A DNA stretch of 64,000 nt from Loripinus fragilis (lineage: Eukaryota; Mollusca; Bivalvia; Lucinida; Lucinidae): positions 40,626,994-40,690,993 of the forward strand of contig OZ026515.1 of the NCBI GenBank assembly GCA_964019695.1. Direction: 5' to 3'. Each line of letters opens with the position of its first letter. The first letter of the stretch is position 1. The position numbers and the translations under genes were made by a program. The notes under the pieces are model-generated. The model was given only the letters and a program-made list of their open reading frames with translations, ran no database searches and was not told the DNA's origin. Of the stretch, positions 1-10,134 are shown in pieces.

Positions 1-1370
1 GTAATATAGGAGATATGCTCCAAACAGGAAAAACCTAGAAATGAGGCCAGAAGTCAATGTCAAGGTCAAAGTGACCAAAATGGTATGCACCACTCTGCCA
101 TCCCAAGAGGAATCATCACCCCAAATTTGGGATTCCTACATCAAATAATTTAGGAGATATGCACCAGACTCAATGCAGTTTCTAAAAACTAGGTCAGAGG
201 TCAAGTTCAAAGTCACTGTGACCCGATTATGGTACACGGCACTTCGTCATCTCAAGATGCATCCACTTACCAAATTTGAGATTCCTTACCCAAATAATAT
301 AAGAGATATGTTCCAGACACGATTATTCTAAAAACTAGGTTAGGTCAAGGTCACAGTGACCGGAAAATGGTAAACAATACTCCGCCATCCCAAGATGCAT
401 CCACATCCTAGGATTAAGGCTCCGGCCGCAATAATTCTTAAAACTAGGTCAGAGGTCAAGGTCACAGTGACCCGAAAATGATGTGTGACACTCTGTCATC
501 CCAAGATACATTAACACACCAAATCTGGAATTCCTATCTCTAAGAATATAGGAGATATGCACCAGACTCATTGCAGTTTCTAGAAACTAGGTCAGAGGTC
601 AAGTTCAAGGTCACAGTGACCCAATTATGGTACGGGACACTTTGTCATCCCAAGATGCATCCTCACACCAAATTTGAGATTCCTGCCTCAAATAATATGA
701 GATATGCTCGGACACGATTATTCCAAAAACTAGGTCAGAGGTCAAGATCAAGGTCACAGTGACCCGAAAATGGTACGCGGCACTCCACAATCCCAAGATG
801 TATCCACATACCAAATTTAGAATTCCTACCTCAAAGAATGTAGGAGATAGGCTCAGGACATAATAATTCTTAAAACTAGGTCAGAGGTCAAGGTCATAAT
901 GACCTGAAAATGGTATGTGACACTCTGTCATCCTAAGATGCATTTACACACCAAATTTGGAATTCCTATCGAAAAGAATATAGGAGATATGCACCAGACT
1001 CAATGCAGTTTCTAGAAACTAAATCAGAGGTCAAGTTCAAGGTCACAGTGACCCAATTATGGTACGCAACACTTTGTCATCCCAAGATGCATCCACACAC
1101 CAAATTTGAAATTCCTACCTCAAATAATGTAAGGGATATACTCCGGACTAGATTATTCTAAAAACTAGGTCAGAGGTCAAGGTCACAGTGACCCGAAAAT
1201 GGTAGGCGACACTCCGCCATCCCAAGATGTATCCACATACCAAATTTGGAATCCCTACCTCAAAGAATCTAGGAGATATGCACCGGACACGAAGCGGGAC
1301 GGACAGACGGACACACAGACGGACTGTGCAATTACTATATGCCTCCCAAAGTTTCTTTGGGGGCATAAAA
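1..1370 (+). repeat. ~145-bp tandem array with palindromic GGTCACAGTGACC boxes and GAC-rich tail
   Basis: Degenerate units of roughly 140-150 bp repeat to about position 1280, with a superimposed ~400-430 bp order (the phrase around 'caatgcagtttcta' recurs near 173, 562 and 994). Each unit has an 'aggtcagaggtcaag' segment, usually followed by GGTCACAGTGACC, and a 'catcccaagatgcatcca' segment. The array ends in a GGACGGACAGACGGAC-type tail (1297-1326) and a short hairpin built on 'tgcctcc...gggggca' (1340-1366). Such tails are common at the end of dispersed tandem-repeat elements in bivalves. Short reading frames here are repeat-derived. It runs off the left edge of the window. Confidence 0.85.
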
Positions 1371-1950
1371 AACCCAAAGAAAAACGTTGTCTAAGATTTT
1401 TTATCTTTTTATGACAGATAAACCTGGACGTCCCACCTGACGAAAATTCCTGGATCCCCGCATGTAGGCCTATTGATACAAATCTTGAGATTATGCTCGA
1501 ATTCCTAATAACAATAGCTGGGAACTTTTCTTGAAAAGGATAGCTTTTATGACAGGCTGCATATTGTACCAAAGGCATTGAGTGTTCTACTGTTGTTAAA
1601 GCTCCTAAGACATTAGAGATCACATCTAAATGATCGCAAACGGATAGCCGTTCACCCCACCCACATCCAAGCTTTTCAATAATTTGTGAATAATCGGTGA
1701 AATTATAATTAAATTAATCATGGTGGGACAAAAGACAATGTTTTTCCTTCGAATTAAGCGCAGACTGGTGAAAAAATCAGAGAATTTGAATGAATGCAGC
1801 ACGTTTTTCATCATTTTCCTGTTACCCGTAATGTTAAAATTCACTGTCCAATTCACCTCAATACATTTGTTTATGTGCCGCTAAGGCTGTGACGTCACGG
1901 CGGTCCCGAGAATGCAGCATCATTTCTTCTGGTTGTGAGGTTCTATCGAC
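1371..1950. other. Unassigned intergenic DNA
   Basis: No convincing gene. Positions 1416-1466 contain 'gacgaaaattcctggatcc', which recurs at 6160-6178 as the end of another small element, so part of this stretch is repeat-derived. The rest is AT-rich with no recognisable structure. Confidence 0.5.
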
Positions 1951-2503
1951 TAGTGGTAGGAATCGGCTGGATTTTTATAATCGATCATTGAAAATAACAA
2001 GTGACCAATGATCAATCATTAATCGACTAAAATAAAATACATATTATATATGGTACATATCATGCCAGGTATGTCTAAGATGCCTTACGGGGTCAAGTTG
2101 ATTGACCAGACATGTTAGGTGTTCAGAGTGTGTACCAAAAAATTAATTTTCTCAACCAAAACATATGTTGTGGGTACTCAAAAGAACCATCTCAATAAGA
2201 CGGTTCTTTTGAGCACCCAAAACATATGTTCAAATTGATGGATTAGTATATATTTACAATTTTACACTCAAAACTTTTGTTTATTTAAACCTATGTACAT
2301 TATTTGAACCATATGCTGTTCATACCAGAAACTGAAAATGCAGAAAAGAGTCATATTAAATAAATACACCAAGCTAAAAATTGAAGGCCAATGAAGCAGA
2401 AGGTCTATACTGAGTAATCGATTATTGAAAAACTACCGATCAATTAATCAGTTCACTGAAAATGACCAATGATCGATGAGCTCGATAAATCGGCCTACCA
2501 CTA
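1951..2503. mobile_element. Non-autonomous hAT-like element (MITE) with 8-bp TSD
   Basis: The element starts TAGTGGTAGG and ends CCTACCACTA, a perfect 10-bp terminal inverted repeat with imperfect extension (inner copies of ATCGATCATTG). It is flanked on both sides by CTATCGAC (1943-1950 and 2504-2511), a perfect 8-bp target-site duplication as expected for hAT-type insertion. It is 553 bp long and has no transposase reading frame. A second palindrome (2160-2230) is nested inside it. Confidence 0.85.
2160..2230. repeat. 71-bp near-perfect hairpin palindrome, copy 1
   Basis: Two arms of about 33 nt beginning AACATATGTT with three mismatches surround a ~5-nt loop. Both arms carry 'AAAAGAACC' and 'GAGACGGTTC'-like cores. 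A second copy lies at 54271-54343 in unrelated flanks. It is nested in the hAT-like element. No coding capacity. Confidence 0.85.
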
Positions 2504-2511
2504 CTATCGAC

Positions 2512-3580
2512 TGTACATATACATCTACATTGTATTGTCACAATTGACTTTAACACAACAGGCTCGGTCCCCAGTGGGCACGTTCTATCTGTTCTGCCAA
2601 TGGTTTGTCTGCACCGGCTTAAAAATTGTTATTTAAAAATGTGACAATGCAAAAGTTTATGTAAGCTGTTATTGTTATAAACAGCCCTTTGACTGTATTG
2701 TCTCGCAAGAAGTCAACTCTTTCACTCAACTCAACACAAATTTATTTGCAAATCACAGTTAATCACTGGTTATTTTCTGTCTACAGAGGCAGGGCCAGGG
2801 GGTGGGGAACTTGTCAGCTTGTAGGCAAAATGAAAGTAGCTAAAAAGTAATTGACAAGGCAAAATCAATTTACCTTTCATCAGCTAGTTGTCAAAGTGAG
2901 CACATTCCAGTAATACTTTTCTTGTAAATCTCACTATACCTCTGTAACTAGTAGAAAATAGAATGTCAAAAAGATTTAGTAATCAATCTGCCATCTTAGT
3001 TTTTTTAACTACCCAATCCGTACTCTATCTTCCTGTACACTCCCCAGGAGTTTGGTGCATTGCTATAGGCGCGACCCCCGTCATGGACCCTTGGATGCAA
3101 GAAAGACACTGTGTAGTCGGAATTGGTACATTAATTAAGATCTGTGAAATTGGTCTGCTTTAGACCAGGATCTTTCTATAGGATACACACAGGGTTGTAG
3201 AAAAGACCCAAATTTCTTGATGCCCAACCCATTCTATGATTCCTAAACAATCAATGAAGACCGTGATCAGATGCTACATTCTGCTGCATCTGATCCTGGT
3301 CTGCACTGTCTGTCAATGTACTACATATTAACCAGTTTATAAGATTGCAGTTATGTATGACAGGTACTGCAATGGCCGTTATTAATATTATTGCTTTTAT
3401 CTGCTGTTAGAACTGTTTAAACCCATAAGACGCATCCTAACATGACTGATAAATGGTTGACTGGGATGTAATGAATCGTGCTAAACAAATAATATCAGTG
3501 CTACCTGAACAATATTTTTTGGGCCGTTCGGTGGTGCAAACTTGGTAGTGATCACCGCTGATGCAGTGCATGGCAGACGA
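2512..3580. other. No recognisable gene
   Basis: AT-rich sequence. Around 3260-3330 the phrase 'tgatcctggtctgcactgt' belongs to a dispersed motif seen elsewhere in this window (near 58750 and 62350). The 66-residue frame at 2963-3163 has no recognisable domain. Confidence 0.5.
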
Positions 3581-3634
3581 GGGGGGGGGGGGGGGGTGGC
3601 GGACAAGGGTTGGGGGGGGGGGGGGGGGGGGGGG
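3581..3634 (+). repeat. Long guanine tracts
   Basis: Two G-runs (about 14 and 23 G) separated by a short spacer. They could fold as G-quadruplex on the plus strand. Homopolymer length may be affected by assembly error. Confidence 0.8.
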
Positions 3635-3748
3635 TCATCGAGAGAATTGTTTTATGGCCTTTAATTACTGTAAAAACTTAAATAATATGAGCTCTAAATG
3701 TATATCTGATCTCAATCATTAATAAAACTGATAATCACTCTTTGGTGA

Positions 3749-4215
3749 AAACCCCGCAGGGTTTTTCTCCCATTTCATTTTGTGGGGGAAAAACCCCGCG
3801 GGGGTTTTCCCCCGCGGGTTTTTTTTTATTTTGCTTGAAAGGCTTCAAATGATGAGAAAAACTTCAATTCAGCTTCTATATTGTTTTGTAAAGCAATACA
3901 ATTAAAAACAAACCTTTTTATTTTTTCAAAAAACCCTGCGGGGTTTTTCCCCCACAATCTGAAATGGGAGAAAAACCCCGCGGGGGAAATTAAAGGTTGG
4001 AATTAAGCCTTACCAATCATTTTCTGAAATAATTACAATCAAACAAACTTATTTCTTGAACTTATTTTGATATTTATTTTTTTGAAAAAACCCTGCGGGG
4101 TTTTTCCCCCATTTGAAAATGTGGGGGAAAAACCCCGCGCAGGGTTTTAAAAACCCCGCGGGGTTTTAAAAACCCCGCGGGGTTTTTGGAAAACCCCGCG
4201 GGGTTTTTGACTTTG
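3749..4215. repeat. Clustered GC-rich dyads of the AAAACCCCGCGGGGTTTT type
   Basis: The self-complementary motif AAAACCCCGCGGGGTTTT and variants occur in three clusters (3751-3825, 3930-3985, 4085-4212), with at least four near-perfect copies in 4130-4210. Spacers are AT-rich. Each copy can form a GC-clamped hairpin. The frame on the minus strand here merely translates the repeat. Confidence 0.85.
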
Positions 4216-4384
4216 ACCATTTTTTTCATTATGATGGCATATATTTTTTTAGTCATAATTATATATGTTTTGCTCCCTTATGTCTGTATTTTTGTATTTT
4301 AGTGGTTTTGAGTCTTTTGCACCACTAGAAAGATGATGTGATTTTGCCAAATTCTGGTGTGGCAAAAAAAAACTGGTGGCTGTT

Positions 4385-5053
4385 TAAATTTGAACGTTAC
4401 TTTAAGTCTTACCGAAATAGGAATAATTTACACTAAAATTTCTCATTTGGTCTTGAGGACTAGACAAATGAACATATTTTAATTAATTTCAACACGTCAT
4501 TAAGAAGCAGAAAAATGCTAGAAAAAGTATATAAAGTGTAATAACTCTGTAAATAGAGGATGTAGCGTTTTGAAAACTTCCTAATGGCATATTAAGCATG
4601 GTTTAAGCAAAACGCAAAGAAAAACACACAGCGATGTTTATTATTGAATCACCAGTAGATAACTCAAAATGACGTTTATCATAAAATTAATGACGTCACA
4701 AACGTGCCTGTTTACTCGAGATTGAAACAGGATTATATAAACTTTTTCCTGAAAGCAACTTTGTCAATGTACCTTTAACTTGCATCTAAAATTTGGTGCC
4801 ATTTTGTCTCAAACTTACAAAGATATGACACTATATCTGCACATGTATCAAAACGTGCATGACAATTTGCTTCTGAAAAACGCCAGTATACAGGAATGGC
4901 CTTCATATAAGCGTCTGTAACTCGAGAAATATAGTGAGTTTTTCTTTATGTTTGGTGCCATTTAGTTCTTTCAAGAAAGGTATGACATTTTGTCGTAGCA
5001 TATATGTGAAGAAATATATGAAGCTACGTACATTCATATTTGAACAGTCCTCG
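4385..5053 (-). mobile_element. Truncated mariner-like non-autonomous element
   Basis: This segment matches, in opposite orientation, the first ~640 bp of the element at 41035-42353. It ends CAGTCCTCG followed by TA, so the end carries the CGAGG-type terminus and TA target typical of Tc1/mariner. The other end is missing (not resolved beyond about 4385). The ORFs inside have no transposase features. Confidence 0.65.
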
Positions 5054-5140
5054 TACCATACTTACAATTGCAGGGTTGCATGTTGCCTGATAAACGTTGT
5101 CTATCCCAGCAGTATGTCTTTATTTAAAATTTGAATGTTA

Positions 5141-5254
5141 TTTTTCTGCGTTTCACTGAGGTATGAAATGTCGGGAAAATTACATCTAATTTGCATTTGC
5201 TAAAATTAGATGTAATTTAAACGACATTTCATACCTCAGTGAAACGCAGAAAAA
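5141..5254. repeat. 114-bp near-perfect palindrome
   Basis: Arms of about 50 nt starting TTTTTCTGCGTTTCACTGAG and mirrored at CTCAGTGAAACGCAGAAAAA have only a few central mismatches and a short AT loop. It lies just right of the mariner-like remnant. It may be a foldback MITE or a cruciform-forming replication scar. Confidence 0.85.
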
Positions 5255-5400
5255 TGACTTTCAATTCTTATAATTACAACTTCTTCTTAATTCATTCTTA
5301 ATCGGTATTATAATTATGTTTTCCTTAAAAAATACGTTTCCAGCTAATAGTTCGTTTCGCGCATTTAGACTATGACGTGCGTATGTAGACGTTACGACGT

Positions 5401-5727
5401 TCAAAAAATCAAAATGGCGGCCGTTCTCCAATTGAAAATAAACAACTACATTTTAGAGGATAAAGGGACTAGAATCTCGTTTTTACATATTGACAACCGA
5501 TAAAACTTAACATGGGCGTTTATTAGAATGTGTACGATAGTGACGTCATCGGATATGACGTCATTCGTTTACATTGGTGACGAAAAGCATCATCTGTCAA
5601 AATGGCTTGGAAAGGAAAAGAAATGACCCCCAGCAAAAAGAAAATTGAGCTATCTTTATTGAGTGATTGAAAAGAGCAAAGACGAATTGCAAAAGATGTT
5701 GGATAAACCAGGCAACAGTCATGCAGT
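5401..5727 (+). promoter_or_regulatory. Possible promoter and first exon
   Basis: Seen: AAAATGGCGGC at 5411-5421 (a YY1-type box), two TGACGTCA CRE sites at 5541-5548 and 5556-5563, then ATG at 5601 opening a short Lys-rich frame, and a GTAAGTTC donor-like site at 5726. The frame from 5601 stops after 22 codons; a neighbouring frame continues (IEKSKDELQKML) up to the donor. Inference: a first exon of a host gene or captured gene, now frameshifted. Downstream exons were not found. The protein is not recognised. Confidence 0.3.
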
Positions 5728-5852
5728 AAGTTCAAGAAATTATTTTATTGCGGGGCTCGAAAAAAACATGCAACGAAGTTGCAGGAAAACAAGCACAGGT
5801 GCAAGAGGTGATCGCATCATTTTTCGCACTGGGAAACTAAATAGATCGCAGC

Positions 5853-6187
5853 CAAGTGCGGATCCAAAGGGAGGTGACAGGGGGTCCGGAACCCCCTTGG
5901 AAAATCACAAGTTATACGGGTACCAACTCTCTATAGGGAGTATGCAATTGGACCCCCCCCCCCACCCTGGAAAAAGTTGGACCCCGGCCCCTGGAAAAAT
6001 TTGGACCCCCTCCGGAACCTTGAAAAATTGATATTTTCCTTTGAAATTAACCATTTGACTTCTGTAAAATAAGCTAAGGACTAAGAAAAAGCAAAGCAAA
6101 AAAAAAAAAAAAGCATTGGCAGAGCTTTTTTTGTCAGATTGACGTGGACCCCCCCCCCGACGAAAATTCCTGGATCCGCGCATGGCA
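5853..6187. mobile_element. MITE with TGCGGATCC ends
   Basis: The segment begins near TGCGGATCC (5857) and ends with GGATCCGCGCA (6172-6182), mirrored termini. Inside are repeated 'TTGGACCCC' / 'CTGGAAAAA' phrases and A- and C-runs. The inner end also occurs at 1436-1460. The minus-strand frame here looks protein-like only because this repeat family is widespread and frequently translated by gene finders. Confidence 0.6.
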
Positions 6188-6599
6188 TCGGCATGACTAC
6201 TGTTAATTTAGGCGTCGTATGTAAGTTGATCTTTGCTTTTCTACCTGAAAATATAGATGTTAGTGTAAGGTAAAGGGCCAGTAGTTGCAGGCTGTCCATT
6301 TCTCTTCATAGAAGCATTGCATAGTATCATAAAAGTAGTTCTGTCGTGAATGGCCCCGCCCCTCATGAATACGGACCGGGTTCATTAAAAAAATGAAATA
6401 CAGGTCAATTAGATCAGATGACCGTTCTTGACCAATCAGATAAGCGGATCTCAATAAATGTTATGACAGTTGCTATTATCATGTCGTGATGGCATTTTAC
6501 TTTTTAATGGGGTCGCCAATGACGCCGAATCGACACAAAAATCGACCATTACGTCAAACTCGCTAATTTGAAGAGTGAATCAATTTGGTAAGCTGATAA
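6188..6599. other. No recognisable gene
   Basis: Nothing beyond AT-rich sequence with a few short ORFs lacking domain features. Confidence 0.45.
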
Positions 6600-6757
6600 A
6601 TAGAATACCAGGTTCACGTCTTTTAATATCAAGTTTACCAGGCTCGGCTTCGAGAATGCATGTTAAATTGCTCGGCAAGCCTCGCGATGTCAACAAGCGT
6701 TCTCAAAGCTTTGTCTGGTAAACTTGATATCAAAAGGCACTCACCTAGTATTCTCTA
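6600..6757. mobile_element. Foldback element
   Basis: Inverted arms of ~42 bp (containing TATCAAGTTTACCAG and its complement CTGGTAAACTTGATATC) flank a GC-richer core with CTCGGCAAGCCTCGCGATG. The same core phrase occurs at 30828-30843 inside another inverted repeat. No coding capacity. Confidence 0.7.
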
Positions 6758-7640
6758 TTGGTGACACATTTTAAAATGCCAACAACCAGAACAAACGCCA
6801 TTGCCTGTTCTTCTTAGCAAGACCAATCCCTCATTTGTTTGCTTTTTTGATACTAATAAAGATTACAAAAATAATGTCATGCTCATGTGCATTGGGTTTG
6901 ATTTTTAAGGTCGAATACAGTGCTCTCATTTTCCATTTAAAATTGACAACCCTCTTCTTTTAGGGACTCCTTACCAATTGTCTCACTGTGAGTCATGCAT
7001 ATCCTTGATCTCCATCCCTTACATGTATTTATTAATGAATATACTGATAAAATATTACAACAGCTTTCATTCCCATTTGTCTTACATTTAATTACAGTTA
7101 TTACATTGTATAATTTAAATTCCATAATCTGAATAAGGAAACATAGCAGATCAATCAGGTATACTAGCTGCTTGCAATTATCAGAAAGAGAAACATTGTC
7201 TTTTTCCTTGGTGAGACCGAGGTTTTGTGATTTCCTTCGTAGATACCCAAATGCAAATCTCAATATATTTTAAAAAGAGGAATATCAAAACTTCAGTACA
7301 TCAATAAGGGTCTTGGTGGGGGGATGGTATTTACTAAAGAGTTACCCCATCATTCACTCTCATAAAATCAATGCTTAAACATTAAATGAATTACATTATT
7401 CTTTTAAAATAACAGCTTGTAAGTCTTTTTAAGACACACATTAGGTTTATCTTTTGTTCTTTTAAAACTTGTTATTCAGTATTCACTATTTTCTTCTATT
7501 CATTACAAATACAATTTTCCTTTATGATAAATTCACGTCCTCTTTATTCTCTGTTCATTAATTCATTTGCTATTTATTCTGAAACATTTAAAAATAAGGT
7601 CATTATTCACTAATCATTAAACACCATCCAGGCACTCATC
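6758..7640. other. No recognisable gene
   Basis: AT-rich; the 108-residue minus-strand frame at 6937-7263 has no recognisable domain and I do not call it a gene. Confidence 0.45.
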
Positions 7641-8150
7641 AATGTTTCAACGCCTTAATACTCAGTTCATCCATACTCATTACCTCCATACTCATTCAAT
7701 ATATAAATAATCCGTAACTTAGTACATCAGAATATCATACCCATGTACACATATACTCAGTTTCAGAGTGCCTCAAGCCTCAGAATATCAATTATAAGTG
7801 CCCCATTGCCTCCACACTAGAACACTAATACTCAGTTCCGCTATCTTTCAAAGCATTCATAGGACATCAATACTAAGTACACTAGCACATACACTCAGTA
7901 CATCAAAACTCAAGACAGTGCCTTAATAATCAGGACATCAATATTTAATACTTCAGTACCTCAGTATCAATGACATCAATACCCAGTCCCCAATACTCAG
8001 AACATCAATATTCAGTATATCAGTATCTCAATACATTAACAGGAACTAAATCATCAATACTTTGTTAACCAAAACTCAGTACATTAATATTCAGTCCTAT
8101 AGTCCATAAATATTTACTACATCAGTATTCAGCACGCTAGACCCCAGCTG
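7640..8150 (+). repeat. Degenerate minisatellite of CATCAATACTCAGTA units
   Basis: About 500 bp of loosely repeated 'catcaat', 'actcagta' and 'cagtacatca' phrases with no fixed period. It lies directly upstream of a Naiad tail; a bias of Naiad elements for microsatellite-like targets has been reported. Confidence 0.6.
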
Positions 8151-8296
8151 CAATGATATGTTCCACAAAGCTGTGCTTCTATTAAACTGAATTGCCCGCT
8201 GTTCCACCACCAGAATGACTGTTCTTGTCTGTATCGTCTTCTTCATTACTAGAAAGAAGCAAAATGAAAATGAGACAATGTCAAGCAAATATTCAA

Positions 8297-8890
8297 CTGA
8301 TTAGATTGTTTCTCTGTGATGATGCGTTACAAGGAAGAGAGGACTGGTTGCTTTACCTTAATTTTCTTCGTGTGGTCTATAATGACTGTTAGTGTTCTGT
8401 GGCTCTTCCTCACGATGCCGTGGGTTGGTCTGTAGTTTGCGAATGGGGTATTTCCTAATCTTACTCACTCACTTTTTATATGATGCCACATGCAGACAGA
8501 TAAAGCTCTTACTAGTCTTTGTATCCGCTAAGTCTGATCAGTGTCATCGGAATTCGTTGCACAAATACAATTTTTGCACACCAGATAACTTTAAGAATAT
8601 CTGAGATTTTCCCCTGGGATAGAAATTCTTACCTACTCATTTTATCTTACCCAGGCTCTCACGTGGATTGTACATTGGTTGTATTGGAACTCATGCAGAT
8701 GGTCGTCAAGTGATGTCATTTTTTATGTTAAAGTGACGTCATCCTGTCATGTTGCATCTCAGCGTATTTAAGAATTTCAGGGAGCATTTTTAAAAATAAA
8801 ATGTGGATTTTAATAGTGAGCAAGAAAAAAATCCTTTTTTCGTGTGAGGGTAGGATAGAAAATCAGTCCCTTGGGATCACCCGTCGTGTC
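8297..8890 (+). mobile_element. Naiad (subfamily A) non-coding tail fragment
   Basis: Matches the 3' tails at 30180-30825, 59640-60085 and 62820-63236: 'gattagattgtttctct', 'gaagagag.actggttgct', 'ggctcttcc.c.cg.t.cc.tgggt' and 'ggtatttcct'. Positions 8722-8890 are shared with 30650-30820, including a CRE site TGACGTCA at 8734-8741. It could be the pseudo-LTR of the copy that begins near 9285, or a separate tail. Confidence 0.65.
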
Positions 8891-9005
8891 AAAATGGAGC
8901 TCAAGTGTTTGCAATATCAAATGCACGTTTCCAACTATTCAATAATCTAGTGCATGAGCAATATAAAGCACTGTCCTGTAAACCTTGACAATAATAGTAC
9001 TCTAC

Positions 9006-9261
9006 CTGCCATTAGAGTCTGGCTTGATCCTTGACATTGTACATGGAGCTCGTTGACATATGAAGTATAATGCAGTAAGAACCGTAGCTAAACAAAGACA
9101 TCCACCGACAGTACTTCCTGCTATAATGGCAGTATCTACATCAAAGCCATCCGAGTTGGCATCCTTACACTGACTCAACGAAACGGTATTTGTGGATGGC
9201 ATGTTTGTGATGGTCGCTGTCGTTGTTGTTGGAATGGGATCACAGCATGAGCCAAATACTC
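9006..9261 (-). CDS. Candidate host exon: Thr-rich stalk plus transmembrane helix
   Basis: The minus-strand frame encodes a Cys/Thr-rich stretch (SCCDPIPTTTT, then STNTVSLSQC), an acidic linker, a hydrophobic helix of about 24 residues (AIIAGSTVGGCLCLATVLTA) and a short basic tail, the layout of the membrane-proximal part of a type I membrane protein. On the minus strand it ends in CAG|GTAGAG (donor-like) and starts after TACTAAAG (weak acceptor). Entry phase is 1 and exit phase 2. The entry phase fits the exon at 32501-32755. Inference: same host gene, minus strand. The protein family is not recognised. It could instead be chance coding in flanking DNA. Confidence 0.4.
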
Positions 9262-9289
9262 CTTTAGTAAACGATACGAGCAAATCGAT

Positions 9290-9996
9290 GTGAATTCTTG
9301 TCGCAAGACAAAAATATCATTCTTTAAAGAAGCATGCAAAGTTATGAATAGCTTAAAAACAGTCAAAATTTTACTTTCTCCTCTCCGGTTACATTCTGCT
9401 TCTTCCATACAGATTCCCCAGTCCATTAATAGATATAATTCTATGTTGCCATCTGTTAAAGTTTCATTTCTGAAACTTCATCTGGCCACTAAAATTAATT
9501 TACATGGAGTTTCTGACTCTGCCCTTTTTAGAAACCACTTAAAAGTTCGTCTTTCTCCTCTTAAGTCACATGTACTTAGGAACTCTAGGAGTAAGTATAG
9601 AAGAAGTGTAGTGTATACCTCTATTTCTAAGTTCAATGCCAAGAGGTGTAGCTGTTGCAAACATTTATGTTGTAAATCAACTATTAAATCTAACGCTAAT
9701 GGTAGACAATTTTCTGTAATTACTAATTCTGATCTTGATTGAAGATCAACTGATGTTAATATGTTTTATCTTGAGAAGAGAAAGATTGCGGCATGCAATA
9801 TGTTGGCCAAACTTGTAGATTTCTAAAAACTAGATTTTCTGAGCACTATCGTCGAACAAAAAGCCTCTTAAAATTGATAATTTTCTTTATAGGCATTTCA
9901 AACAAACTAATCACTCTACTAGCAGTATTTCTATTCAGCCTGTTGAAAAGATTACATATGGTGATAATTCTACTAAAAGATATAGAAATATTCTAG
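9290..9996 (+). pseudogene. Naiad N-terminal region and GIY-YIG endonuclease
   Basis: Residues before 9742 include a Cys cluster (CSCCKHLCCKS) preceding the nuclease. An in-frame TGA at 9740-9742 follows SDLD; beyond it the frame reads RSTDVNMFYL, then a 1-nt shift leads into CGMQYVGQT..FLKTRFSEHYRR, the GIY-YIG-type core with its conserved Arg and His. PLE endonucleases of this type nick target DNA for insertion. The TGA sits where many PLE endonucleases have a Cys just before the first strand (from memory), so Sec rather than a simple stop is possible. The frameshift shows this copy is dead. Confidence 0.75.
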
Positions 9997-10134
9997 GCAT
10001 GAATTAGAATTAAAGTGGATAAAATTATTACAAAACACCACATCCACTTGGTTTTAATGATAATATTTACCATGAGGGTAACATTTCTAGATTCCCTGAT
10101 TTTGTGGTGTTTTTACTCTTTTAGGTATCTGTAA

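Noticed and set aside
5905..6299. Minus-strand frames of 92 and 72 residues
   Set aside because: Lie in a MITE with homopolymers; the text is typical of a mistranslated dispersed repeat.
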